Source: Euglena gracilis (taxonomy: Eukaryota > Euglenida > Euglenophyceae > Euglenales). Taken from it: a stretch of 64,000 bases of DNA. The notes below the pieces were generated by a model. The model was not told where the DNA came from and did no database searches. It saw only the letters and a program-made list of their open reading frames with translations. Positions 22,142-32,290 of the stretch are shown in pieces. Position 1 is the stretch's first letter, and each line of letters opens with the position of its first letter. The translations under genes and the position numbers were made by a program. The stretch spans positions 70,312,670 through 70,376,669 of the forward strand of contig CP154954.1 in NCBI GenBank assembly GCA_039621445.1. Reading direction: 5' to 3'.

Positions 22142-23551
22142 TCACCAAAAAAAACTAAATGGACAACTTTCACCTGATGTTGGTGTTTTTTTGTGACAAC
22201 GTATGCATTTATGGCATTGCCAACCCTTGTCTGCACTGCCGTCTTTTGGATCATTGGTGCAAGCATCTTGTAGCAGCACCTCCCCAGACGAATCAGCAAC
22301 TTCTGATGGAATAGGAGGAATGGGATGTGAGACAGAGGGGAAATGGCCCCACGGGCCAAATGGCTCATACTTGTAATTACGACGCATGGTGAAAGTGTAC
22401 AGGTTTAACAGAACCTTCAAGCGGGTGAAAAACGTTTACTCGCTACCAGTCCAGGTGTTTCGGACTAGTGCAAAACCCCACAGCACCAAGTGAAGGCTTC
22501 TTTGGAGGTTTGTCATTTGCCATGAGCAGGAAGGGGTCAGTGCTCCAAACAAGCCCCATCCCAAACGCATGTTCAACTCGAGCCCTATAGAAGGAGTGAA
22601 CGTCATTATATGCACAGGCGGTGGGAGCCAATGGTTGGCCAGGGGGCTTGCGGCAGGGGGCAACCAGATGGGGTCGCCCAGAATATATACCATCCGCAAG
22701 CCACATTTCATCCAGGGGCATCAATGTGACAAAAGTGGGCGTTGCACCATGTCCCCATCCCCTGGGGAATTTTTTCTCCCCCCCCCCTTCCGGCCAACGA
22801 ATTGACAATCACAATGATGCATGGTTCCAAAAGTCGCCAAGGAAGGTATTCACCATACAGAAGAGGGTCAGAGCAGGATCCCAAATGCCGCCCAGACCAC
22901 GCTACAATTCTCCCTTGAAAATCAATCGCAACTTGCACCTTCATCACGTGGTCGGCATATTTCGGTTGATACGACACATCTCCCGTTTCTCCGGCGAGAC
23001 ACCCCACAGGGAATGTGTCTAAAATGGCTGTGACAAAATGTGGGAAATGTTGACAGTGATTGAAATGACGCAATCGATCTTGGAAGCGTATGTCATTAAC
23101 GATGGTCGCAAGCATTTCCATGTCATTATCTACACGATCCCAAAATTTTGTCGGCCCAACGTCGTACTGGCACACAAAAGGACCCGCATAATACTTTGGG
23201 GACAACTTCAAAACAACAAGGAGGGCAAAAAGCCGCTCGAAAGAAGCAAATTACACAACACCTATTTTACTTGAGGCGTTTGCTTTGCACGTGGCCACTG
23301 CAGGGCAAGGCCATACTTAGCATACATTTCGGCGCGTATCTCAGAGCTGAATCCGGTAACCGCACGCACCACTCTCTCATTTCCATGCACTCGCTGTCGC
23401 CACCAAGCGACGTCTTCAGGACGTAGTCGAAAAGGAAGGCACTCCGCCGAGGGGCTCCTAAGGTACTCGGACTGGGGGAGTTCGAGTTGTGTTCAGGGGT
23501 TTTCCATCTGAAAAATGCACAGAAAAGGATTGAAAACCCACCAGCCAGCAT
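22142..23551 (-). pseudogene. DDE_Tnp_4 / HARBI1-like transposase, 3' part
   Basis: Pieces in sequence on the minus strand are recognisable. ILDTFPVGC is the first Asp region, then YQPKYADHVMKVQVAIDFQG and GRIVAWSGRHLG. After a frameshift at the C run 22781-22790 come WLADGIYSGRPHLVAP (second Asp) and YNDVHSFYRARVEHAFG (Glu in RVEHAFG). The 3' end encodes MRRNYKYEPFGPWGHF and a Cys cluster, CHKCIRCHKK. The order and spacing fit the RNase H-fold transposase of PIF/Harbinger elements, which cuts and joins at 3-bp targets in the nucleus. The N-terminal part lies beyond element C at 39343-39561. Introns are likely but not resolved; the frameshift makes function doubtful. Confidence 0.7.
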
Positions 23552-23594
23552 TGTCTGCCAACCAATTTGCCTTCAAAAAATGAAAAACAGGAAC

Positions 23595-23599
23595 CAAGA
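23595..23599. other. Target-site duplication of element C, left
   Basis: CAAGA, repeated at 39343-39347 directly outside the other LTR. Confidence 0.85.
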
Positions 23600-24237
23600 G
23601 TTTCCCAGGGGGGGTCCCGGTCTCGCTGGGGTTCCGGCAGGGTGGGTCCCGGGTCACGGATCCGGCGAGGGGGGGTGCGCGGGTGGGCTCAGCCCCCACG
23701 GAGGCCCTGGGAAGCTCCGTGGGTGCTTGGAATGGGTTGGGATCCATTTTTTAGTATTCCCGGCGGCGGAGTGGAGGGGGGTGCCTCCTGCGATGCCTCT
23801 GGGGGTCTGCGGAGCCGCTTAGGTGGGCCCTCGCAGGGGGGAAATTGAGGGGGGACAGAGGGGGGGCGGAAAAGCCTGGGTGCTAGGGGTTTTCAGGGGG
23901 TGCTTCCCACCCTTATAGCCACTTAGCCCAGCCAAATCCAGCAAGTACCTTTGAAATTGCCTTGGGGCGCTCCTGGTAGGCCAATTCCTTGAGGTTTTCT
24001 TTGATCTCCTTGAAGGTAATTTCTCCTTTGGCAGTTTCCTTTGGTTTCTTTGAAATCTTTGTATTTGATTGAATTGAACAATTGAACTTGAAAACTTGAA
24101 TTCCAATGCACAAATCAGATTGAATCCATGGAAACAAGGGAGCCTGCGGAAGGCAAATGCAGAAAGGGGGTGGTCAGGTAGTAGCGGAGGGTTCCGCTAC
24201 TTTGTGTGCGCATGCGCTCAGGCCGCCGCCGCCCACA
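23600..24237 (-). repeat. 3' LTR of element C
   Basis: Minus-strand ends are TGTGGGCGGC and GGGAAAC. The end is AC rather than the usual CA, but the boundary is fixed by the target duplication and by the PBS abutting the other copy. It contains AT-rich and GC-rich halves. Confidence 0.9.
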
Positions 24238-24251
24238 CTCCCCTTCCTACC
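24238..24251 (-). other. Polypurine tract of element C
   Basis: The minus strand reads GGTAGGAAGGGGAG directly before the 3' LTR. This is the expected RNase H-resistant primer for plus-strand synthesis. Confidence 0.8.
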
Positions 24252-27003
24252 GAGGCGCCGGCCTCGCCTGCCTTTGGCTTACCCTGGCGGCGGGGGGCGG
24301 GAGCGGTGCGCACCAGGCATCGAGTGCACTATGTACAAAAAAAGGAAAGGAACGTTATAACTGAAGGAAGCAATGATGGGGCCGTTTTGAGGGAACTTCG
24401 GCTTGGGGGTCGGCTTTGGCTCCGCCGTCCCTCCACAGAGCCGCGGGCGCGGAGCGCTGTGTGGCTTCCCGCCGCAGCGGTGGAACCGGCTGCGGGCGGG
24501 GCTCTGTGGGCTCGGGTTGGGTGTGCGACCGACCGTCCACTCCCTGTTCGGAGGCGCTGGCAGCCTGGTGGGTGAGGATGTCGTCTGGGTTGACTTGCAG
24601 GCTGCGGCCAGGGAGTGGGTAAGGCATGTGCGCTCCCCGGCGGGCCTGGGGGGCGTGCTTGGGCTCGCCCTTGGCCGGGGGGGGGGTGCCTCGCTCGGCC
24701 TGGGCCGCGCCGCTTGCCTCCACGGAAGCCTGGTTGGAGCTCTCAGCCCTTCGATCGTCTGCCCGCGGCGGACAATCCAGCTGGGGGCAGGCCTCCGTGT
24801 GGCAGAGGCGGGCTGCCTCCTGGGTTTGGCTGGTCGGTTTGGCTGGTGTGCGTGCTCCTGGCCGCCCCTTGGGGCGCCCTGGGGGGGGGGCGGTTTTTTT
24901 TTTTTTTTTGCCCCGGGGCGGTTTTTTTTGTTTTTTTTTTGGCCGCCCCCTGGGGGGGGCGGTTTTTTTTTTTTGGCTGCCCCCTGGGGGGGGGGCGGGG
25001 TTTTTTTTTTTGCCCCCCCCCTTGGGGGGTGCGCTTTTTTTTTTGGCCGCCCCCTGGGGGGGGCGCTTTTTTTTTGGCCGCCCCCGGGGGGGGCGGTTTC
25101 TTTCTTTTGGGCTGCCCTGGGGGGGTTTGGTGCCCCCTTCGTGCCCGGGGGGGTCTGCCGGGTCTGGTTCCCCCCGTGGGGGGGGGGCTGCCTTGGGCGC
25201 GTGCGGTCCCCTCCCGTTGTGCGCTGGGGGGGGGGCTCGCGTGTTGTGCGCGGCTTTGGGCTGCCCTGCCCCTTGTGCGCTGGGGGGGGGCTCGCGTGTG
25301 GTGCGCGGCTTTGGGGTGCCCTGCCCCTTGTGCGCTGGGGCGTGCTCGCTGTGTGTCTTGGGCTGCCTTGTGTGTGGGGGGGGGTGTGCGCGCGGCGTGG
25401 CTGCCCTTCCCTGTGCTGGGGGGGGGGCGTGCGCGCTCTCTGGGCTGCCCTTCTCTTGGGCCGGGGGGTGTCTGGCCTGCCTGCCCCCTCCGGGCCCCTT
25501 TGCTGGCTTGGACCCTCTGGGCTCGTTGGTCTGCCCCGCTTCTGGTTTGCCCCTCGTGGTTCGTGGGGCCTTTGTCGTGGGGCTCGTCTTGCTGCTTGGC
25601 TCTGGGTTCCCCGCTCGTCCTGCGGTGGGGGTGGGGGTGGCTGGTCTCCTGTCTTTGGCTCTGGCTCTCCTGGGCTCTCCCGGGCGTTTTTTGGCTGCCT
25701 GGGGGGTTTTGGTTGGGTGTCCCCTCCCGGGCTGGCTCGGGGGGGGGTCCCGCTGGTTGGCTGGCTGGGGGAGGGTGCCCTGCCTTTGGCTGGCTGGGTC
25801 TGCCGGCTGGGGGGGTACCCTGCCCCTGGCTGGCTGGTGCGCGCTCGTGGCGCCTGGGGTGTGCATGCTCTGCGGGTGGCGTGCCTGCTCTTGCCCCCCG
25901 CTGTTGCCTGGCGCCCCTTCCCACCTGGGCCGGGGTGCCGTGGCCTTCCTTGAGGCCGGGGTCAGGGGGTTCGGTTGTCCGGGAAAGGAAAGAGTGAGAC
26001 AGGGAAAAGGTGCGGTCCAGGGTCAACCCTCGCCACAGGGTCAACCACAGCCTCCTGTGCTGCTCGCCGAACCGCACTGTCCACAGCTGCGCTGCACTGT
26101 TGAATTGAGAAAATCTGACGATGGGCACCAGGATGCAGATAAAACAATACGGTAAACGATGCAGATTGAACAAAACGATGGTACCGCCCAAACCCCCTTA
26201 CTCACCCCAGGTTGGCAGCAGGCTTTTCCGCTTTCCCCCCCGCCCCCCTCAGGCTTGGGTAGCCGGGGCAAACGGGCGGCGGCCGGCTGGGTCCGGTCCG
26301 CCAGGTCGCACCGTGGGCCGGCTGGGCCTTTAGGGCCGGTCCCTCCGGTGGTGGGCCCCCTACCCGCCTGGGATGCGAGGGACGGGTCACTGGGAAGCCT
26401 GGGTACGAACCGTCAGACCTGGGTGAGGCAGGCTCAGGCTCGGTGCCACACGGGCACGCACGGCTGCGTTGGGTCGCATGGTACCGTGCATGGGGTGGGA
26501 CGTGCCATGGGGGCACGTGTTCGGGCGGTGCTGCGTGCTGACTGGTCGGTGTGCTGCGGTGCGGTGCGGTGGGAGACGGGTCGGTGGGTTGGAGGCTGAG
26601 CTGAGGGGAACTGCGGGGCTGCGGGATTGGGGTGGCACTGGGGTACGGAGCTGATGTATGGGTTGTGGGGAGAGGTTGTGGAAGCTAGAAGCTGAGGGTG
26701 CTGTTGGAGGTGGGAGCTATGTTGAGGTTGCCGCTTCTGCCGTTGACTAGGCCAGGTGGACCCGACCGGGCGCCTATGGTGGGCCTCTCTTTTGGCCTGC
26801 GTGGGCTTGGGCGTTTTTGGGGCTCTCCCCTTCCTGGCTTGCTGTTCCCTCGGCTGGTGTCGGTCTCTCCCGTTTCTCGTTGGGTGCTGTGGTGGCTCTT
26901 CGCCATTTTCTCTTGTGCTGGTGGGGTGTTTTTGTCTCTGCGGTTTTGCTGTCTCTCCTCTTGCTGGCGGCCCCGTCGCTGGGGTTCTGGGGGCTTCTGC
27001 CCC
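24252..27003 (-). other. 3' untranslated tail of element C
   Basis: 2.75 kb between the pol stop and the polypurine tract. It is very GC-rich. Several overlapping frames stay open in it only because of composition (Pro/Lys/Gly or Gly/Phe/Leu repeats). No domain was recognised in any frame. Long 3' tails are known in large plant and algal gypsy elements. Confidence 0.6.
24870..25170. repeat. Minisatellite of T runs and GGCCGCCCCCTGGGGGG units
   Basis: About eight units of 30-55 bp combine a run of 8-11 T with (G)GGCCGCCCCCTGGGGGGGGCG. Each GC part can fold as a C5/G-run hairpin. Further GTGCGCTGGGGGGG repeats follow to about 25430. Confidence 0.8.
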
Positions 27004-30000
27004 TCACAGCTGCTGGTTCGCCTCCTTCTCCTCCCATGTCCACTCAGTGGGGGGCTCTTCCCACTCAAGTGGCCACTTCTTGTCTTGCCTCGGTCCTCCT
27101 TCTACTGCTGACAGCCACACCCTGGACACCTCTGTTGGGTGTTTGGCCAGATGAGCCATGACATCCTCCTTCAGGTTCTTCTTCTGGAAGTAATCAACGA
27201 TGGGCTGACTGTAGCTGTGGAAGAAATGGTGCAGTGGTTCCCAGGTGAGTTCGGTGGAACCTTCCCACTGCACCTTGAACTCCAACTCTCCTCCTGGCGT
27301 TCTTCGGTGGGTCACCACTTTTTCGACGTTCCACTCATCGATCCCGGTTGGAGGATCTGACCGGGCCTGCTTGAAGTGGAATAGCTTCACCGGTGATCCC
27401 AGCTCTTCATCGCCCTCTGTGTACGCCTTCAGCTGGCACCGGTGTGCTTCTTGCATCCTTCCTTCCTGCAGTTCCACCACGTAGCCGTGCTCACTCCTCC
27501 TCTCCATCACGCGGCATGGGCCCAGCCAGTAGCTCTCCAGCTTCTCCCCTGGCCTGCCCCTTGGCCGCAGGTACCACGCCTTGCTGCCCACTTGCAGTGG
27601 TGGCAGCTCCTTGCGTCGCTTGTTCAACTGCTCGGTCTTTTTTTGATGCAGCTGGTTCACGGTGTCTGCGACTTTCTTGTCCACCAGCTTCTGCCGCTCG
27701 AAGAAGCTGACTGCATCTTCGGCCTTGGTGGGTGGCTCGTAGGGGACACCAGCATACGGCCGGTGCCTTCCATAGAGCACTTCACATTGTGACAACCCGC
27801 TTGGTCCTTCTTTGTCGTTGAGGCGTTGGACAGCGATGGGGAGTGCTTTCACCCACGGAATTCCTTTCTCCTCGTGGATGTGCCGCAGCTGCTTCTGCAG
27901 CTGTGCCCCCATCGGCTGCGCCATGCCGTTGGCGGCGTGCGTTTGTGCTTGGGAGTAAGCATGCCGCACGCCTTGCAGGGCACACATGGTTCGCCACCAC
28001 GCTCCTGCGAAGTGGGGCCCCCTGTCGGAGGTGATCACGCTTGGGATCCCATGGGGCGACCACCACTTGCGGTACATCGCCTTGGCGACCTTGGCTGCCG
28101 TCAACCCCCTCGTGTGGTGTGCCGTGGCCACCACCCAGCCGCTGTGTCTGTCGACGCAGCCCGCGACGACATTGAACAGCTTGCCCTCGAACTCTACCTC
28201 GGGCATCACAAACAGGTCGATGCAGACGCTGGTCATGATGTGGGGCGGCACCGGTGTCGGTGTCACCTTCAGGTGCAGCGGCTGGTGGGGGTGTTCCACT
28301 GCTTGGCAGTAGCTGCAGATTTTCTGCATCCTCTCGGCCAGCTTCTTTGCCTCCTCCTCGTCAGCGAACTGGAAGAAACGGTGAGCCTCTTTCATCAGCA
28401 TCTCGCCTGCCCAATGGCCCGTTTGGGCATGCTGTGCTCTGAGGACCTTGCCCACCAGGCCCGTTGGCACGCACCAGACCCCATCCTTCAGGAGCCTCTT
28501 GTGTTCAACCCGGTAGCCCTTGGGCCACGGGTCTCCGATCTTGGTGTCGTGCCACACGGTTTGCCATCTGGGGCACTTCTCGTAGTGCGGTCCCCAGTCC
28601 ATGGTGTAGATGTCGATGTCCTCCTCGGCGTCTGCGGGGTCGGTGATGGGATGATCAGGGGCAGATGTGGTTGGGGAGGATGTTGGGATGTCGGGTGATG
28701 ATGAGGATGGTAAGGGTGCTGGGATGCTGGAAGAGGGAGGTTGCGGCTGCATGATAGAGGTGTCGGGATGTTGATGTGGTGATGAGGTTGTTGGGTCGGC
28801 GGTTGATGTTGTGGCATCCTTTTCCTTGGGTGTTTCTGCTGTGGGTGCTGTGATTTCCACCACGTCCTCCTCGTCCTCCACTGAGTCCTTGGCTGATTTG
28901 CTGCTGGTCTGTGGGACTGCTGGCTTTTCGTTTTTCTTTGGCATGCTGCTGGCTTCTCTGGTGGGTCTGGTGGGTCTTGCTGTGCCTTGATGTGCTGGGC
29001 TTGGCGTCTCCATGTCGGTGGACCCCTTGGCTGTTGGTGCTGCCTGGTTCTTTTTCATCTGTGCTCGGGTGGTCACTGCCACTTCGGTGTTCTCGGTGGT
29101 TTTGTGCTTGAGTCGTATGATGCATACTTGCTTTTCTTCGGTGGCTGTGTCGATTGGGTGAGTGGCCTTTGGACACGATCTCTCCTCTTCCTTCTCCTTC
29201 TGGATTTGCTTTTGCATTTCTTTCGTGTCTTGATCGGTGCCATGCCAGGTGATGTCCTTGAAGCCTTGGCTGGCGGGATATGCCCATCTTGAGAGCGCAT
29301 CTCCGATGGTGTTTGCTTGGCCTGGCACATGGATGACTTCCAGCCGGAAGTTGTTGAGCTTTGCATGCCACCTTGCTCGGCGGCCTTGTGGGCCGACTCC
29401 TGCGACATGCTCTTTGTACCACCCTTGTAGGCTCTTGTGGTCTGTCAGCACCAGCACCTCGTTGTTCAGAATGTACGGCGCCCACTTGTCCAGGGCGGAG
29501 ACGATTGCATACGTCTCCTTGTCCCTGGTGTCCCACTTCTGCCGTTGGCCATCGGTGAGCTTGCGGCTCATGAAGGCCACGGGGATGGAGGCACCTGGCT
29601 TGATGTCCGCGAGGGACGGGAGTCCTTCCACCAGTGGGAACTGCTCCAGCGCCGCACCCACCGCATAGTCCGATGCATCTGTCCGAAGGACAAACGCCTT
29701 GGTGGGGTCCATGTGGTACAGCTCGAGGTCCGCCACGAGTGCCTGCTTCAGGCGCTCGAATGCCTTCTCTTCCTCCTTGGTCCATGTCACCGGGTGTTTG
29801 CTGCCTGCTTTGGCGAGCTCCCGGGGCAACTTCAGCTTTTCCTGCAGCGGTGCCGCATATTCGGCGAACATTCGCACGTATCCGCTGTAATAATTGCACA
29901 GCCCCAAAAATGCCCGGAGGCTGGAGACGTTCTTGAGCAGCTCCCACTTCTGGAAAGCTGCCAGCTTCCCTGGGGCTGGTGACCTTCTTCCTCCTCCCAG

Positions 30001-32193
30001 CACATGGCCGACAAACTCCACTCGGCGCATGAACAGCTTCACCTTCTTGGGGTCCGAGACCCACTTGTCGCGCTCGAGCGCTGCCAGCGTCTCCCGGACA
30101 TCTGCGGCATGGGCCTTCAGGAAGTCTTCTTCCGATTGGCCGACTTTTCTTTTGGTGCAGATGATGATGTCATCAAAGTACGGCCTTGAGTGCCTTTGCA
30201 GTCCGGCACACGTCGCATCGATGTCCCGTTGCAGCAGTGCCGGGCCCACATTGATCCCTTGTGGGACCACAGTCCACTGCCACAGGCCGCCCGGCATTTG
30301 GATGTTGGTGATTGGCCGGGACTCGGCGTCAAGGGCGACTTGATGGAAGGCATCCCGGAGGTCCACTGTGCTGAACAGCTCACATCTTGCTTGCTCGGCC
30401 ACGATCTCCTCGGTGAGGGGCAGCGGGTAGCTGTCCGGCTGCAGCTGCTTGTTGGTGAGCGCGTAATCGCACACCAGTCTCCACTTCCCGCTTTTCTTTT
30501 TTATTGGGAAGGCGGCTGCTCTCCACGGTCCCCTCCCGGGTTCCAGCTTGCCGTCCTTCCGGCACTCTACCTCCATTTCCCTCAGGGCATCATGCCTTTC
30601 TCCTCTCAGGTGGATCACTCTGCCCACCACTGGCACTGCACCTGGCTTCAGCCTGAGCACGGCCTTGCCGTGCGTCCCTCTTGCTGGGGGATTTGGCCAC
30701 ACTCTTTCCCGGAAGACGCGTCCTGCGTATTCATCCAGGATTTCTTGCCGGAGCTTGGATGCCAGTGGATCTGGATGCTCGTCGTCTGACTGCACCACGC
30801 CTCTGATTTCCACCTGCTCGCCCTGCACTTGGAGGATGTGCCTTGCTGCTTCCTGGAGTGCCTCGTTGTCGGAGATCTCCTCATCCGACGCACCTTCATC
30901 CTCCTCGGCTTCATGGATCTCTCCGGGGCTGCACATCCGCATCTTCACCAATGCCAGCATTTGCTCCTCCACATCTTCTTCTTCTTCCCACGGACACTCT
31001 TCTTCCTCTTGATGTTGTGTTGCCGTTGATGACAGGGGTTGTTGGAGGGGATGTTGGGTTGAGGATGCTAGGTGTGGTTGCGGCTCTTGCTGGGTGACCA
31101 CTGCTGCTGTCGATCTTCCTTGTCCTTGGGCGGTGCTGTTCTTTTGCGCCCACAACACCCACCGTGGCGGATCATGCAGCTGGAGTGCATCCCTCCACGG
31201 CTGCACGTCGAGGCGATTGACCTTCAACCACGGATATCCGAGGATGAGGTCGCAGCCGATGTCCCCGTCGTGTGCGGTGACGGTGCTGCTCCACTGGCTG
31301 CCCACTGGCACGCCTTCTTCACTCCTTGCCTCGAAGGAGAGTGTGAGGGTGGCCTCGTTCTTCCCTCCGTTGAGCTCTTCGCCACTCACTGTCTTGAGCA
31401 GCAGCGGCTTGCTGGACTGCGTGAAGCAGGCTTCTGGCAGCAGGTCCCTCCGGCAGAGAGACGTCTGGGCTCCGGTGTCGATGAGCGCTTTTGCTTGGTA
31501 GCACTCACCATTGGCTTCCACGGTCACTTCCAGCAGCAGCTGGCATCCGCCTCCTCTCCTTTGCATCCTGCCCACTCGAAAGCGGGCCGGCTTTACGTGC
31601 CACGGCTTGATGGTCACCTCTTGCACTTTGCTGTTGGACACTGCTCCTTCTGCTTCGGTTGCTGCTTGTGGTCCTGTGCCTTGGCACAGGTACTCCACCA
31701 CGCCGCTTGGGATTCTGTACGCCTCCTCTCGTGACACTCTGTGGGGGCACCTGCCTCCCAGCTGGAACCGGTGGCGCCGTCTTCCTTTGTCCCCTTGCAC
31801 CGAGCTTTTGCATCGGCCATCGCACAACACGTTGGTGAGATCCCTGGCCATCTCCTTCGGTAACCAGAACCGGGTGGGCTTCCGGTAGCCGAAGTCTTCG
31901 AACATGCAGTAGTCGAGGTCCACGAAGGCCAGGTCTCGGACTACTCGCCTCCTGCGGAGCAGCCCGTGCCGGGGATTCTCGATCCACCACTTCGCCGGAG
32001 CGAGGTACTGGATGATCTCCCTTGTCTTCCTCACCACCGCATCTGCTTCCCTCAACCGCCTCGGCCTTGTCGTCATTGCCGATGAGTACTCGGTGCATGG
32101 CGGGGGTGCTGCCACCAGATCGAAGTCACCCGGGGGAATACTGCTGCCAGTACTCCCATCGCCGGATGTCCGCCACCACATCGGGTATGCCAC
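27004..32193 (-). CDS. pol: Element C Pol: methyltransferase C-part, protease, RT, RNase H, integrase, chromodomain
   Basis: An uninterrupted frame of 1,729 codons; 32193 is only where the frame opens (a GTG). Residues 24-170: cytosine-MTase motifs IV (PPPCTEYS), VI (WWIENPRHGLL) and DYCMFEDFGYRKPTRFW. Residues 230-325: aspartic protease (ALIDTGAQTSLC, DLILGYPWL). Residues 490-740: RT, with FSTVDLRDAF and the catalytic YFDD at 672-675. Residues 835-970: RNase H (LRTDASDYAVGAAL, LTDHKSLQG, NTIGDALSR). Residues 1255-1300: His/Cys zinc region. Residues 1320-1440: integrase core (CIDLF, ITSDRGPHF); the expected third acid is Gln1426 (NGMAQPM). Residues 1619-1670: chromodomain (EWNVEKVVTHRR...FKVQWEG...LTWEPL), which in chromoviruses steers integration to modified histones. 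It is in frame with gag, from which it is separated by stops. Confidence 0.9.
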   Translation of the reverse strand: MAYPMWWRTSGDGSTGSSIPPGDFDLVAAPPPCTEYSSAMTTRPRRLREADAVVRKTREIIQYLAPAKWWIENPRHGLLRRRRVVRDLAFVDLDYCMFEDFGYRKPTRFWLPKEMARDLTNVLCDGRCKSSVQGDKGRRRHRFQLGGRCPHRVSREEAYRIPSGVVEYLCQGTGPQAATEAEGAVSNSKVQEVTIKPWHVKPARFRVGRMQRRGGGCQLLLEVTVEANGECYQAKALIDTGAQTSLCRRDLLPEACFTQSSKPLLLKTVSGEELNGGKNEATLTLSFEARSEEGVPVGSQWSSTVTAHDGDIGCDLILGYPWLKVNRLDVQPWRDALQLHDPPRWVLWAQKNSTAQGQGRSTAAVVTQQEPQPHLASSTQHPLQQPLSSTATQHQEEEECPWEEEEDVEEQMLALVKMRMCSPGEIHEAEEDEGASDEEISDNEALQEAARHILQVQGEQVEIRGVVQSDDEHPDPLASKLRQEILDEYAGRVFRERVWPNPPARGTHGKAVLRLKPGAVPVVGRVIHLRGERHDALREMEVECRKDGKLEPGRGPWRAAAFPIKKKSGKWRLVCDYALTNKQLQPDSYPLPLTEEIVAEQARCELFSTVDLRDAFHQVALDAESRPITNIQMPGGLWQWTVVPQGINVGPALLQRDIDATCAGLQRHSRPYFDDIIICTKRKVGQSEEDFLKAHAADVRETLAALERDKWVSDPKKVKLFMRRVEFVGHVLGGGRRSPAPGKLAAFQKWELLKNVSSLRAFLGLCNYYSGYVRMFAEYAAPLQEKLKLPRELAKAGSKHPVTWTKEEEKAFERLKQALVADLELYHMDPTKAFVLRTDASDYAVGAALEQFPLVEGLPSLADIKPGASIPVAFMSRKLTDGQRQKWDTRDKETYAIVSALDKWAPYILNNEVLVLTDHKSLQGWYKEHVAGVGPQGRRARWHAKLNNFRLEVIHVPGQANTIGDALSRWAYPASQGFKDITWHGTDQDTKEMQKQIQKEKEEERSCPKATHPIDTATEEKQVCIIRLKHKTTENTEVAVTTRAQMKKNQAAPTAKGSTDMETPSPAHQGTARPTRPTREASSMPKKNEKPAVPQTSSKSAKDSVEDEEDVVEITAPTAETPKEKDATTSTADPTTSSPHQHPDTSIMQPQPPSSSIPAPLPSSSSPDIPTSSPTTSAPDHPITDPADAEEDIDIYTMDWGPHYEKCPRWQTVWHDTKIGDPWPKGYRVEHKRLLKDGVWCVPTGLVGKVLRAQHAQTGHWAGEMLMKEAHRFFQFADEEEAKKLAERMQKICSYCQAVEHPHQPLHLKVTPTPVPPHIMTSVCIDLFVMPEVEFEGKLFNVVAGCVDRHSGWVVATAHHTRGLTAAKVAKAMYRKWWSPHGIPSVITSDRGPHFAGAWWRTMCALQGVRHAYSQAQTHAANGMAQPMGAQLQKQLRHIHEEKGIPWVKALPIAVQRLNDKEGPSGLSQCEVLYGRHRPYAGVPYEPPTKAEDAVSFFERQKLVDKKVADTVNQLHQKKTEQLNKRRKELPPLQVGSKAWYLRPRGRPGEKLESYWLGPCRVMERRSEHGYVVELQEGRMQEAHRCQLKAYTEGDEELGSPVKLFHFKQARSDPPTGIDEWNVEKVVTHRRTPGGELEFKVQWEGSTELTWEPLHHFFHSYSQPIVDYFQKKNLKEDVMAHLAKHPTEVSRVWLSAVEGGPRQDKKWPLEWEEPPTEWTWEEKEANQQL

Positions 32194-32290
32194 CGGGAGT
32201 CCCAGTCGACACTCACGACATGGTAACCCAGTGCCTCCAGGGCCCGGCGGACACTGCCCGTCCCGGAGAACAGGTCCCGTGACCAGAACG
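32098..32290 (-). pseudogene. Element C methyltransferase motif I region, frameshifted
   Basis: Just upstream of the long pol frame, another frame reads RDLFSGTGSVRRALEALGYH then VVSVDWDSRW. This is motif I and the following acidic motif of a C5-cytosine methyltransferase, homologous to the piece at 9655-9740 in element A. The reading passes through a third frame (DVVADIRRWEYWQQYSPG) before joining the pol frame at DFDLVAAPPPCTEYS. Two single-base insertions (near 32182 and 32126) would explain this. The domain in this copy is therefore not made as one protein, unless ribosomes shift twice. Confidence 0.75.

Noticed and set aside
24355-26191. Two very long overlapping frames (about 480-500 codons, both strands) rich in Pro/Lys/Gly or Gly/Phe/Leu
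   Set aside because: They exist because stop codons are rare in the GC-rich repetitive tail; no domain, and the amino-acid pattern follows the minisatellite.
28655-30064. 469-codon frame overlapping the RT/RNase H region
   Set aside because: Same strand, shifted frame of the genuine Pol; no motif of its own.
30190-30789. Plus-strand frames opposite Pol
   Set aside because: Antisense shadows of the RT coding region.
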